A stretch of 40,058 bases of DNA, taken from NCBI GenBank assembly GCA_000333855.2, contig CM007336.1:579531-619588 (forward strand), in the 5' to 3' direction. Below the pieces are notes generated by a model, which worked only from the letters and a program-made list of their open reading frames with translations, was not told where the DNA came from and ran no database searches. Below, in pieces: positions 28,277-38,201 of this stretch (position 1 is its first letter; the number at the start of each line of letters is the position of its first letter). Source of the DNA: Endotrypanum monterogeii (lineage: Eukaryota; Euglenozoa; Kinetoplastea; Trypanosomatida; Trypanosomatidae). Both the position numbers and the translations under genes were made by a program.

Positions 28277-29655
28277 GGAATGCGCATCGCTGTATCAACC
28301 GCTTCATTCGTTTGAGGAAGAAATCCCCCGGGAAAAAAAATAGAAACAACAGCAACGACAAAAAGGGAAAGGACGAGCATGGAAGGTGGGGTGTTCCGCT
28401 ACGAAGGGGGATGATACGTGCTAAGTGTGGAGCGTGGCTGCGCGTGTGCTCTGTGAAACACTTCGTGGCATGCATCTATTATGGGATGCTGTACCTATAC
28501 AAACCGCTTTCCGTTGTGTGTGTTTTGTTTGTCTTGTAGCCAACTTGGGGTACGTCTTACCAACACGGATCGGCAGGCCCCACCGCCAGATGTCAGTCTG
28601 TTGCGTTTTTGTTTTTATTTTCTAGTGCATTGGTAACATGTGCTGCTCCCCTCCATCCATCCTGTAGTCTCCCCCCTCTGTTGTGTATTTTGGCCATCCC
28701 CTTGCGCTTCTGCCTTCATGCATCCTTTGGCGTGCCGGTCAGACGGCTGTTGAGGATAAGGGGGGGGTGTAGGATGGTGGCGGAGTGCAGCGATTACCAC
28801 CTTCATCGCACTTAATTTTTATCCTCGTCTAACGTTTTTTATTTTACCTCGCTGTGGAGTCAGAAGAGGGAGTCGGTGTCACTCCTCAGCCCCGTCGCCG
28901 GTCTCCTGTGTTCCGTCTACACATACGGTACACATATCAATATTCCCATAGAGACTCTGCCAGAGAGTTATCCTATATAGAGACCCCTTCCCCCAGTGAG
29001 GCGGTTGTTGTTGGTGGGGTAGGGCAGGGTAGGGGTGCTGCCGTAGCGACGAGATCCTGAAATGCCGTACATTATGTCACACAAAGGGGTGTCTACCACT
29101 ACCTCCGCGAGTTTGTGTCGGCGCATAGATAGTCTATCTGAACCTGCAATGGTCATCAACCGTTGACCCCAGCTTTTTTTTCTCCGTCTTGCCCCATGGG
29201 TGTTACGCAGGTTCACTGGACTGCATACATTAATTATTCATGTCGTTCCCCTCCTTCGTGTCTCAAAGAAAGGTCTAGAAGGGGTTTATGCCGCTCGCCC
29301 CGCTGCGTTTTTTTCTGGTCGTACGAGGTCGTTTGTTTCTCATGCCCTGCTCCCCTTTTCCACCCGTGTTTCTGTGTGTGTGTGTGTATGAAAGTGTGGA
29401 GGCGGGTGGGGGGGGAGGCAGGCTGCATCCTGCACGGCTTACGCTTTTTCATTCTCATTTGCTCGAATGCATATCATGTCAACCTCCTCTCTTGTTTCCA
29501 TTTGCTGCTCCCTTCTCCTCTCCTCTCCTCTTGTATCATTTTTTTATTTTATTCAAATACACCACTGACTCATATGTATCGGCTTCCCTCTCCAAACGAA
29601 AGCTTGCACAACGCAGAGCTGCGTTAGCTTGCCGTCCTTGTGAATTCTCCTTCAC
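28277..29655. other. intergenic region between Pol alpha and the CFAP57-like gene
   Basis: No gene is visible. It carries an A-run at about 28336, pyrimidine-rich stretches (28648-28720 and 29488-29535) that may guide polyadenylation and trans-splicing, and a short G-rich block (29007-29035). An open frame in phase with the downstream gene reaches back to 29288 but looks like UTR. Confidence 0.5.
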
Positions 29656-29657
29656 AG
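29656..29657 (+). promoter_or_regulatory. candidate spliced-leader acceptor (AG) for the CFAP57-like gene
   Basis: TTCTCCTTCACAG ends here, 102 nt before the ATG at 29759. A second pyrimidine tract ending in AG nearer the ATG (29731-29753) is an alternative. Confidence 0.4.
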
Positions 29658-29758
29658 GTGCTGTTGTGAAGTTTGATAGGATTTGGTGTCACTGGTACCG
29701 TCTCTTCGGTCGTGCCTTGTCTTCCGTTCCAGCCCTCCCTCCTCTCCTTCAAGCAGCG

Positions 29759-32700
29759 ATGGCGCAACACCCGCGGATGATCGAGCGCCGTATGGTGTTC
29801 GGCGTGTGCGAGGATGTCAAGGACGGTGTACACTACCTCGACGAGGATTACATTGTATGGATTGCCGGTCAGAGTCTCGTATTGTTGGATACACAGCAAG
29901 GCACTCAGGAGCTCGTGCCATGCACTCCCGGGTGCGAGAAGGTGACAGCAATGGCTGTGGCTCCCAGCCGCCGCCTCCTGGCTGTTGCAGAGTCTGGCAA
30001 GAATCCTCTGGTCGTCATCTATCTATTCGATCCTACCGTTTCACCCCGTATCAAGCGGCGCTCGGTACTGCACTTGGCCGGCCTCGGCGCCAACGTGTTT
30101 GTGTCCATCTCTTTTTCTCAGGACAGCCATTACCTCACTGCCCTTGGCGGCTTCCCCGAGTGGCAGCTGGTGTACTGGGATGTTGAGAAGCACAAAATGC
30201 TGGCCAGGAAAGGGGCCCTGGACACCGTAATGATGGTCAAAGACAGTAATCACCTCAAGCAGTGTTCTATCTCCCCCCACGACTCCTCTCTTATCTGTGT
30301 CACAGGGCAGGGTTGTGTAAAATTTTTCTCCTACACCGACGGTCACCTGTTTCCTGCTTCTGGGGGTGTGGAGGCCCCGGATGTGAACTACCTGGCCCAC
30401 GTCTGGTTGATCGATGATAATAACCGACTTATCGTGTCCACCGACAACGGTGACCTCTTGCTTTTCGAAGACCAGCAGTACAAGCACCCTCTTCCTCTCT
30501 CACCATCGGACGGCATTGCGATCACGGCGTTAGCATCTCATACAAAAGGCTTCGTTTGCGGCGGTGACATGGGTCTCATCACCCTTTTCGAGCGGACGCT
30601 CAGCAGTGAGATGTACCGAAAGGTGCGCACCTTTCGGTTTGCTGCAGACGGAAAGCACGGTGCTCTCACCGACATCACGGCGTCTTTGAAGATTGGTGCC
30701 GCAGTGCCCGTCATTCGCGCTTTCACCTTCACCCCGCCCCCATCGGAGGAGTTCCTTGCCTTCCTCACGAGCACAAAGCAGATATATACCCTCAACGTGC
30801 CCAACGCTGATTTCACAAAGGCTGAGGATATGGTCTTTCAGCCCGTTGGACAGCCTTTCCACGCGGCTGGTGTTGTCGCGGTGGATATTTGCATCCAGCG
30901 GCCGATTGTCGCCACGGCCAGCCGCGACGGGAGTGTTTTTTTATGGAACAGCATGACCTTTGCCGTGGAGATGCGGAGTAGCTTTCATGAGGAGATTCTT
31001 AGCATGGCGATACACCCGTCTGGTCTGCACTTGATTATTGGTTTCACGGACTCATTTCGTATATTTAACATATATGAGAGGGAGTTGTGCGAGTACAAAC
31101 GTCTCAGCATTCGCAACTCCCCTGCGTGCTGCTTCAGTCATGGGGGACAATACTTCGCTGTCGCCAACTCGACTATCATCCATATCCACTACACGTACAC
31201 GTGCGAGCTTTTGGGGCACTTACGTGGTCACAACAGCAAGGTGCGGAGTCTGAGTTTTGTGCCACCGGACGACACGCGCCTCATCTCGTCCGGTGCCGAC
31301 GGCGTCGTCTTCGAGTTCAGTCTCTGTGACTTTCATAAGGTTCGTGATCACGTCACGAAGGCCGTCACCTACCACTGCGCTGCTGCGGATGTGCACACCG
31401 TTTGGGCTGCAGGAAATGATCGCAAGATGCGGCAAATTGACCGAGCCACCATGTTACAGACTGTCGAGTACAACCTGCCCGACGCATCGATGCGGTGCAT
31501 GCTGATCAGTCAACCACTGAAGCTCCTCTTTAGTGGCTGCGAGGACGGCACCGTTCGAGTGTTCAACACCTACCTCGGGGAAAAGATGAATAGACATTCG
31601 ATAGAGCGAACTGGTGGAGGCGCCAGTTCTGGCCCCGGCGCGATGGGCGGCGAGGGCGGCGGCCATCACAACCATGCACGCGTTACGACGGCGCAGCGCG
31701 ACATCATGATTGAATCACACGTCACGCACATCGGTGCCATTACAGGAATGGCCGTCTCGTACGACGAGGGCATGCTCATCACTATTGGCGAGGATGGTAT
31801 GGTGGTGTTTTGGGAAATTGTAGCACCCCACCGCGGCACTGTGAAACAACTTGAGTACACGACAGAGCTTCTTGTCGATCGCCGTGACTTGCGCGCCTCC
31901 TCGGAGCTCCTACAGAGCCTCACGAATGAGTTAAATGAGCTGCGGCGGCGCATGTCAGATCAGAGATTGTTGAAGGAGCGGCACCATGAAGAGCAGATCG
32001 CCCAGCTTGACCGAGAGTACCGAAATGAAATGCAGAAGCAAAAGTCCGAGATTGCGACGCTCCAAGCGGTCAAGGGCGAGCAGGCGATTCGCTTCACGGA
32101 GTTCATGGCGGAGATGGAGCACAAAGCTGCCCAGACTCTCAGCCAGACCAAGGAAGACTACCATTGCAAGATCGAGTCTCTCACTAGCCGTGGCGATCAA
32201 CTGCGCCACCTTATTGCAGAGACGGAAGCGAGTCATATACGTGAGAAATCAGCCCTGCAGTCCGAGGATGACGCTGAGTTCCGTGTGGAGAAGCAGCGTC
32301 AGCAGATGGAGCTCCAAGCTTTAGATGAGGAACAGTACCGCATGGCGGCTGAGAAGGAGCGCAATGATGCTGAGATGGAGGCGATGTGCGCCATGATTGA
32401 AGAGGACAACGATACCGAAATCGTCAAGGCGAAGGAGGGCTACGAGAAGCGTCTGCGGGAGCAGGAAATGGAGTCGGCTTCGCTGCAGTCAGCCAACAAC
32501 GCTCTCCTTTCTAAGCTGAACGGGAGTCGTGCTGAACTGGAGGCAAAAATGTCGGATGTCACCGAAAAGCTGCGGCAGCAGCTGGTGCTGGAGTCTAACA
32601 TTGACTCAGCGAAACGCGACATCGAGGCTCTCACCAACGAGGTGCGTGAAAGAGTGGAGATGATCGCAGAGAAGGACCGCCGGATCCAGGACCTGCGCGC

Positions 32701-33475
32701 GAAAAACCAGGAGCTAGAGAAGTTCAAGTTTGTGCTCGAGTATAAGCGAAAGGAGCTCAAGACACAGATTGAGCCCAAGGATGACGAGATCAGCACCTCA
32801 AAGCAGAAGTTGGAGCACATGGAGGCGGAGACCAACCAGTACGAGTCCAGCAATGAGCATCTCGTCTTGCAAATCAAGAGTCTCCGGCAGAAGCGAGCGG
32901 CCCTCCAAAAAGAGATCGACAACTTTTCGGTCCGCATCACAGAGGCGAAGGCGTTTCAGAGCCGCATGTGGGCAGAGATCGGCGACGCCTACAATGAGTT
33001 CCAACAATCCAAGGACAAGAAGCACCTCAAAATGGTGGCGAGGATGCTTTATGAGAACTACACAGATGGTCACAGGGCATCTCATCAGCGTCATTTCACC
33101 TCCGCCCGGACCGCCATGGATGAGGTGAGGGACTACCACCGGGAGCGTGACCACCTAGAGGGAAACTTAGCAAGCCTCAAACGAAAGATTGCCAAAGACG
33201 AGGAGAATCATCGCACTGAGAAGCAGCGCATCACCACGGAGAATGTGATCCTTATCAAAGAGATCAACGACCTGCGCAAGGAGGCGAGGACGCTGGCTGC
33301 AAAGGCTGGTGTGGTGCGTTCCGCTGACCCAAGTGGCGTCTCTGTCTACGACGAAGATCACGCGCGTGAGGCCAGGGTCCAAACCGCTGAGATAATGCAA
33401 CTTCGTGCGATCGCTCATCAGCTGGAGGCTCAAGTGAAGGCGAAGGGGATTTCTTTACCACAAGTGGACTCCTAA
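29759..33475 (+). CDS. CFAP57: CFAP57 (WDR65)-like axonemal WD-repeat and coiled-coil protein
   Basis: The protein is 1238 aa from the ATG at 29759, close to the ~1250 aa of animal CFAP57. Residues ~1-620 are WD-type beta-propeller repeats (for example VVAVDICIQRPIVATASRDG, and HLRGHNSKVRSLSF ending ISSGADG). A Gly/His-rich loop (~617-641) interrupts the last propeller. From ~710 to ~1220 the protein is a long, highly charged coiled coil. This WD-then-coiled-coil order is the CFAP57 plan. In cilia CFAP57 sits in the axoneme and supports inner dynein arm assembly (FAP57 in Chlamydomonas). The reading frame extends upstream to 29288, but that part is low-complexity UTR-like and precedes the splice acceptor. 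A perfect 24-bp palindrome lies within the coding sequence at 30615-30638. Confidence 0.9.
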   Translation: MAQHPRMIERRMVFGVCEDVKDGVHYLDEDYIVWIAGQSLVLLDTQQGTQELVPCTPGCEKVTAMAVAPSRRLLAVAESGKNPLVVIYLFDPTVSPRIKRRSVLHLAGLGANVFVSISFSQDSHYLTALGGFPEWQLVYWDVEKHKMLARKGALDTVMMVKDSNHLKQCSISPHDSSLICVTGQGCVKFFSYTDGHLFPASGGVEAPDVNYLAHVWLIDDNNRLIVSTDNGDLLLFEDQQYKHPLPLSPSDGIAITALASHTKGFVCGGDMGLITLFERTLSSEMYRKVRTFRFAADGKHGALTDITASLKIGAAVPVIRAFTFTPPPSEEFLAFLTSTKQIYTLNVPNADFTKAEDMVFQPVGQPFHAAGVVAVDICIQRPIVATASRDGSVFLWNSMTFAVEMRSSFHEEILSMAIHPSGLHLIIGFTDSFRIFNIYERELCEYKRLSIRNSPACCFSHGGQYFAVANSTIIHIHYTYTCELLGHLRGHNSKVRSLSFVPPDDTRLISSGADGVVFEFSLCDFHKVRDHVTKAVTYHCAAADVHTVWAAGNDRKMRQIDRATMLQTVEYNLPDASMRCMLISQPLKLLFSGCEDGTVRVFNTYLGEKMNRHSIERTGGGASSGPGAMGGEGGGHHNHARVTTAQRDIMIESHVTHIGAITGMAVSYDEGMLITIGEDGMVVFWEIVAPHRGTVKQLEYTTELLVDRRDLRASSELLQSLTNELNELRRRMSDQRLLKERHHEEQIAQLDREYRNEMQKQKSEIATLQAVKGEQAIRFTEFMAEMEHKAAQTLSQTKEDYHCKIESLTSRGDQLRHLIAETEASHIREKSALQSEDDAEFRVEKQRQQMELQALDEEQYRMAAEKERNDAEMEAMCAMIEEDNDTEIVKAKEGYEKRLREQEMESASLQSANNALLSKLNGSRAELEAKMSDVTEKLRQQLVLESNIDSAKRDIEALTNEVRERVEMIAEKDRRIQDLRAKNQELEKFKFVLEYKRKELKTQIEPKDDEISTSKQKLEHMEAETNQYESSNEHLVLQIKSLRQKRAALQKEIDNFSVRITEAKAFQSRMWAEIGDAYNEFQQSKDKKHLKMVARMLYENYTDGHRASHQRHFTSARTAMDEVRDYHRERDHLEGNLASLKRKIAKDEENHRTEKQRITTENVILIKEINDLRKEARTLAAKAGVVRSADPSGVSVYDEDHAREARVQTAEIMQLRAIAHQLEAQVKAKGISLPQVDS

Positions 33476-33799
33476 AACTGTCTATCGTACAGGTATACCG
33501 TACACACCGTTTGTCAGGATACTGTGGCCGCTGGACTGTTGCCATCCGCGTCTTCGCTGTCACAAATTTACCTGACGCAATTCGATTTTCTCCTCCCTTT
33601 TCTCGTTGGGTTATGCCATGACTTGCGTCCGGGTGTGCTTCGTTTGTTAGACTACGCGGAGACAGCGGAGTTGAGTAGCGGGTGTGGGGGCCTTCGACTG
33701 TCTTTTTGATACCCTCCCTCTATGCTTTGTATTTTTTTTTTTTTTGTTGGATGTAGGTGTCGAATAAGGTGAGCAGATGGCACCTGTTGTGTGCGTCTG

Positions 33800-33834
<35 letters not shown>
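33800..33834. repeat. (AC)n-(AT)n compound microsatellite
   Basis: AC repeats run directly into twelve AT units (33811-33834). Confidence 0.9.
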
Positions 33835-33835
<1 letters not shown>

Positions 33836-34071
33836 CGTCTGTTGGAGCGAGAAAGGGTGTAAAGACGTGCGTGTAGCGCGTGGGCACATGCAGGGCTCAC
33901 CTCTTTTCCCTATGTGTTGCTCTCCTTGCGCAGAAGTAGAGCTATTTATGTACAGGACCCGGTTCCGGTTTATGCGTGCGTGATTGCACACTTGATTTAT
34001 GTAAAGCTACGGTACGCTGCTACCAACTATACTTGCAAGCGATTTCATTGGGTCATCAAACCAAGTCCCCC

Positions 34072-34184
34072 CCCCCTCATCAACACACACACACACACAC
34101 ACACACCGTATACTTCGACGTGGCTAGTGTATTTGTGAACTTGTGTACTTTGTGTGTGTGTGTGTGTGTGTGTTGATGAGGGGG
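34072..34184. repeat. perfect 34-bp inverted repeat with 45-nt loop
   Basis: The left arm 34072-34105 (C5-TCATCAA-(CA)n) is the exact reverse complement of the right arm 34151-34184 ((TG)n-TTGATGAG-GGGG). The arms carry unique sequence (CTCATCAA / TTGATGAG) at their outer side, so this is not just two unrelated dinucleotide runs. It lies about 600 nt after the stop of the CFAP57-like gene and could fold into a strong hairpin in the transcript. Confidence 0.85.
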
Positions 34185-34555
34185 CAGTATTGGGGGCATT
34201 AGAAAATTCGGTGTTTAGGAAGTGCTCCCCTGTAAAGAGTGTGGCATGTGGAGGTGAATGGGGAAGGGGTTTGGGAGATGGGGGGAAGGAGGGAGGGAGG
34301 AGCCATCCAGGGCTTGCTTTGCGTGTCTGTGAGGCAATCGCCCTTTACATGACATCACCTTCCCAGTGTCGTGTGTATTAGGGGCGTTTATGCCCTCTTC
34401 CAAGGATCTACCCGAGAAGGCAGGCTCGTGTCGGGTATCTTAAAGCGTGGCACACTGCTTCGTCTGAGTGATGACCGAATATCTGCTCCTGTCTCTTCCT
34501 TCAAATCGTTGCGCGGTGACGGTTCTCTGGAAACCGAGTGCCTGCTGCTGTATCG

Positions 34556-34648
34556 TTTCCCTCCCCCTCCCCACTCCTCCCTTCCCCTCCCTCCCCCTCC
34601 CCACTCCTCCCTTCCCCTCCCTTCCCTTCCCCACTCCTCCCTTCCCTT
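34556..34648 (+). repeat. 30-nt period polypyrimidine minisatellite, ~3 units
   Basis: The block CCACTCCTCC followed by CTTCCCCTCC recurs at 34571, 34601 and 34631 within a stretch of nearly pure pyrimidine. On the transcript strand it is C/U-rich and may act in RNA processing of the flanking genes. Confidence 0.85.
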
Positions 34649-34968
34649 TTTCTCAAGTGCCTCGACCGTTTCTTTTTATTCTCCCGCACAGCAGCGCGAA
34701 TGATTTCGCGTTCGTGTCGCTTTCTGCTCGTACATACGTGCCTTTGTCTATAAATCGCGTACATATATATTTATATATATAAATCATATAAGCATTACCT
34801 CACAGCGAGAGCCTTTTTCTATTATTCTCTTAACTTAAAGAAAGAAAAAAAAAGTGCATCCGACTCCCTAAAAAAAAAAACAACAACGTCGCAGTGAACA
34901 CTCACCACAGCCACCACTGCTCCATCCCTTCTTTTCTCCTCCTCATCACATACATATAACATACACCT

Positions 34969-34970
34969 AG
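34969..34970 (+). promoter_or_regulatory. candidate spliced-leader acceptor (AG)
   Basis: A strong C/T tract (34919-34943) is followed, after an A/C/T-rich spacer, by the first AG here. It is 44 nt before the ATG at 35015 and upstream of every alternative internal start. The next in-frame ATG upstream would require a start at 34973, which is GTG-like in context and less favoured. Confidence 0.5.
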
Positions 34971-35014
34971 GTGTGAGAGGACTCTATGGGAGGGGAAGGG
35001 TAGGCCAAGTCGAA

Positions 35015-37051
35015 ATGCTTTGTAGGACAGGCCCAGCGCACTGCTTCGCGTCTCTTGCGGTAGCTTCGGCGCAGAGTTTTATGCACAAGCACCCGACCAC
35101 GGGGACGGCTGTTCAGGAAGGTGCGGAAACGGTGCTGTGGATTGATGACACGATACCAGCAGCCAAGGCACTCGAGGAGCACATCCGGAGTGCAGCTTAC
35201 AAGGAGCTGCATCGGCCAGCTCTGACCACGTCCGCGATGGGGTTGTTTGGGGGAGAGCCTGGTTTTGAGAAAGCGCATCGCGTGTGGGTAGACCCTGATC
35301 GTCCGCACATGAAGCAGATATACAATCAGACGCCGCTAGCGAAGAATCTGCGCTACACACGGTACGGCTATTTCAAACGAGACATGCATCTCCTGGACAT
35401 TGATAAACTGGTGCGACATGCCCGTATGCTGCCGACGCCGAACCGCCTCCTCACCGACTTTCTTTATCAGCGTGTGCCGCTGCCGGATAAAAGCTGTGCG
35501 GCAATTTTGCGCTACCAACGGGATCAGCTGACGCTGTTGGCGGACTGGCAGCGCGGGGCAAGCTTTCAGTGTGCAGAGGAGATCTTCGAGCGGCTGGTTG
35601 TAACGAATATCCCCCCAGTCGACGTCGGACCCGAGACGCACGCGGAGATGATTCGCTGCTGCGCTCTCTGTGAGGAATGGGACAAAGGCTGGAGTGTCTA
35701 TCTGCAGCGTGCCCGGGAGATGGAGGCAGGGGCCACAGACAGCGTGGCCGACGCATTTCGACTCTCCACGTACCTCTACGATGCGGTTTTGGAGCTTTGT
35801 GTGGCGTGTCGGAAGCCATCACATGGCATGGCCATAATGACCGAGGTCATTCAGAGGCATCTTCGGCCACGCCCTTCAATGCTGGCCAAGACGATGGTAC
35901 TAGTCTCGATGGCAGCCGAAGACCTGCAGAGCACATCCGCTGCACCAAGTGCGTCTTCAGCAGCTGGTGTTGAGGCGTCTGAAGAGGCGGTGCCTGCATC
36001 GTGGGACGCTTACACAGCTCTCGGTCTCGATGCGTGGTCGCTCTTCGACTTCTACTCGTTGAGACGCAGCCCCGAATGCGTCGAGGCCTACATGCGCATG
36101 TGCAGTATGTTGTGTAAGCCAACCCTTGTCCTTGAGGCACTCAGCTTCGCGGATGGTGCAGGGATTCGGGTTTCACTGGAGTGCTATCAGTGGGCGGTGT
36201 ATTCCATCCGCCACGTCCCTGGAATGGGGGACTACATCATCGACGTGCTTAGCCAACTACCGCAGCGTGGACTGATAGCAGACTACCTGCTCTTCACAAC
36301 AGCATTTCTTGCCTGTGCTACACAGGCGGACGGCGAGCTGGCTTTGGCGATCTACCAGCAGTTCTACATCCACAGCGAGATAAACCCCACACCAGAGATG
36401 ACCCTTTTGTTTTTGCAGGCCTGCACGAGGTGCGAGGAACCAACGATTCAAATGTACACGTCCTGCGAGGCAATGCTTCAGCGACTCGAGGAGGTGGGCA
36501 GCAGCATCGATAGCATCGTACCCCTGTACGACCAGTGCATCGAGTTGGCGGCGCACGTTGGTGCCGTGAGCAGTGCCTTTGGAAAAGTTAAGAAGCTTGT
36601 GAGCTATGGAAAGCTTCTCACCACGCGTATTCTGAACTCGCTGCTGCTCGCCAACGCATATTCGGAGGAGGGTTCTCTAGACATGACCTCTGACGTTATT
36701 CGGTTGTATTCCCTGCTGAGCATCCCTTTCAACGACGATACGCTGACGTGTGTGCGCATGTGCCAGGAGGCGCACAACTCTTCCCCTGAGGTCGACGCCT
36801 TTGCAGCGGCCATTGACGCTGCCAAAGCCGCCGCGCCGTCCGGCACGCTTGGTGAGGACGTCGATTTGACGATCGACGAAGTACCGCCTCATCGTCTGCG
36901 TCAGTTGAAGACGGCGTGGCACCTGCGTCCTCGTGACACGATGCTGCGTCGCTTCGGTCAGCACACCAAGCCGAGGGGTCGTGAGGATGTGGGCAGTATG
37001 TTGGGTAGCGTCATACCCTTTGGTCGGTCACCAGGTGAGCGAGTCGTATAA
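35015..37051 (+). CDS. PPR/TPR-like helical-repeat protein, probably mitochondrial
   Basis: The protein is 678 aa from the ATG at 35015. The N-terminus (MLCRTGPAHCFASLAVASAQSFMHK) has Arg, Ser and Ala and no acidic residue for over 30 positions, like a mitochondrial presequence. From ~residue 180 on it consists of paired helices of roughly 35 residues, for example TYLYDAVLELCVACRKPSHGM followed by AIMTEVIQRHLRP, DYLLFTTAFLACATQADGELA followed by LAIYQQFYIHSEI, and MTLLFLQACTRCEEP. This is the pentatricopeptide-like pattern of many kinetoplastid mitochondrial proteins, including ribosome components and RNA-binding factors. Residues ~80-160 (KAHRVWVDPDRPHMKQIYNQ) form a non-repeat domain. The C-terminus is basic. 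The mitochondrial role is inferred from the presequence and fold; the specific partner is unknown. Confidence 0.8.
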   Translation: MLCRTGPAHCFASLAVASAQSFMHKHPTTGTAVQEGAETVLWIDDTIPAAKALEEHIRSAAYKELHRPALTTSAMGLFGGEPGFEKAHRVWVDPDRPHMKQIYNQTPLAKNLRYTRYGYFKRDMHLLDIDKLVRHARMLPTPNRLLTDFLYQRVPLPDKSCAAILRYQRDQLTLLADWQRGASFQCAEEIFERLVVTNIPPVDVGPETHAEMIRCCALCEEWDKGWSVYLQRAREMEAGATDSVADAFRLSTYLYDAVLELCVACRKPSHGMAIMTEVIQRHLRPRPSMLAKTMVLVSMAAEDLQSTSAAPSASSAAGVEASEEAVPASWDAYTALGLDAWSLFDFYSLRRSPECVEAYMRMCSMLCKPTLVLEALSFADGAGIRVSLECYQWAVYSIRHVPGMGDYIIDVLSQLPQRGLIADYLLFTTAFLACATQADGELALAIYQQFYIHSEINPTPEMTLLFLQACTRCEEPTIQMYTSCEAMLQRLEEVGSSIDSIVPLYDQCIELAAHVGAVSSAFGKVKKLVSYGKLLTTRILNSLLLANAYSEEGSLDMTSDVIRLYSLLSIPFNDDTLTCVRMCQEAHNSSPEVDAFAAAIDAAKAAAPSGTLGEDVDLTIDEVPPHRLRQLKTAWHLRPRDTMLRRFGQHTKPRGREDVGSMLGSVIPFGRSPGERVV

Positions 37052-38098
37052 GGGCTTCTAAAGGAAGGGGACACACACGTCCCCTTACCTCCGAAAAAAA
37101 AAAAAGTTGAGGAATAGACTCATTGGTGTTTGGTGTTCTCTGCTTGCTGCAGTGCATATCCACAGGATAGGGGAGGGATGGAAATGCGGAGTGTTGTAGG
37201 GTGTCTTCATCCGGTCATGGTTGCTCGTCTTTGTGTGCGCGTAGTTGCACTCACGCGACTCACTTTCTTCACAGCTCCCACATTTTTTTTTTTTTTGTAC
37301 GTCAAAAAAAAAAATGTATCCGCTCTGTGTTGCATGTGTGCATGTGTGTGGTCCGTTGATCGCTGATCCTTTGCTCTCGTCATCAAGTCATCCTCGTCAT
37401 GGATAGTGTTCACAAACATTTCTTCTTGTTCCCATCGCTTCCCCTTTTCCGTGTGTCTCTGTAATCGAAATGAATATCCTTCTCTAGTAGGTGGATGGAT
37501 AGGAAAGAGTTTCTTTCATATGACAAACGAAACGAGTGGGCAAAAAAAAAAAGAGAGTTCAGCTCGACAACGTCCTCCCATTACATGTGTCTCGGAGTCG
37601 CGCAGGAGAGGATGGGACTGAAGAATGGCCGAAATCCCCGACATCTTCACTCAGCGGAAGCATTTGTGCGGCTATTTTTTCCCCTCCTTCTGTCTTCCCG
37701 TCAGCGTGCGAAAGGAATCGACGAATAGATTAGATCGGTCTGGTGTACGCGCTCGCTGCCTAGGTGACGCGAAATGAGAGGGAAGAGCAAGGCCTTGCAC
37801 TGCAACGTCTGGGATTGCACACGGGCGATATATGCGCCTGCGTCGGCGTGTGTTCTTTTCTGACCATACCGCATCTTCTCGGGATATCATTTTTATTTTT
37901 CTGGTAGAATTATTTGTTCGAGAATCTGTATTCTGGTGTACATACGACTTCGTCTCCCTCTCTCTCCTCCTCTTTTTCTTGATCAATTCCCCATTCCTTA
38001 AATAAAAAAAACTAATCATCGACATGCTTTCTTCACCACTTTATTTTTTTCACTACCGAGGACTATTTCCCGGTCGCTCTCCTTCTCCTTTGTCTCAC
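37052..38098. other. intergenic region
   Basis: No gene is visible. A- and T-runs occur at 37094, 37284, 37306 and 37542, with a pyrimidine-rich approach (37950-37980 and 38080-38098) to the next splice acceptor. Confidence 0.5.
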
Positions 38099-38100
38099 AG
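38099..38100 (+). promoter_or_regulatory. candidate spliced-leader acceptor (AG) for the Mdm12-like gene
   Basis: CTCTCCTTCTCCTTTGTCTC followed by ACAG ends here, leaving a 101-nt 5'UTR before the ATG at 38202. Confidence 0.55.
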
Positions 38101-38201
38101 AGGCTTCCCCCCCCCCTGCTACGGGAAGTGTCAGTGAGGCCGTGCGTTGGGTAACGAAAGGGTATATTTTTGAGTGGCGGTAGTGGTGGTGTGAAGAGGA
38201 G

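Larger units (their letters stand above)
33476..34968. other. intergenic region rich in simple repeats
   Basis: No gene is visible. Elements in order: a T14 run (about 33731-33744), an (AC)n-(AT)n compound microsatellite (33800-33834), a perfect inverted repeat (34072-34184) and a 30-nt-period pyrimidine minisatellite (34556-34648). A/T-rich sequence with A-runs (34848, 34870) follows, before the splice acceptor of the next gene. Confidence 0.6.

Noticed and set aside
29288..29758. 157-residue upstream extension of the CFAP57-like gene
   Set aside because: Low-complexity, pyrimidine-rich UTR-like sequence that contains the probable splice acceptors. CFAP57 length fits the start at 29759.
33647..33991. 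Open frames of about 110 codons in the CFAP57 downstream region
   Set aside because: They translate dinucleotide repeats (Tyr-Ile, Thr-His runs) and show no protein-like composition.
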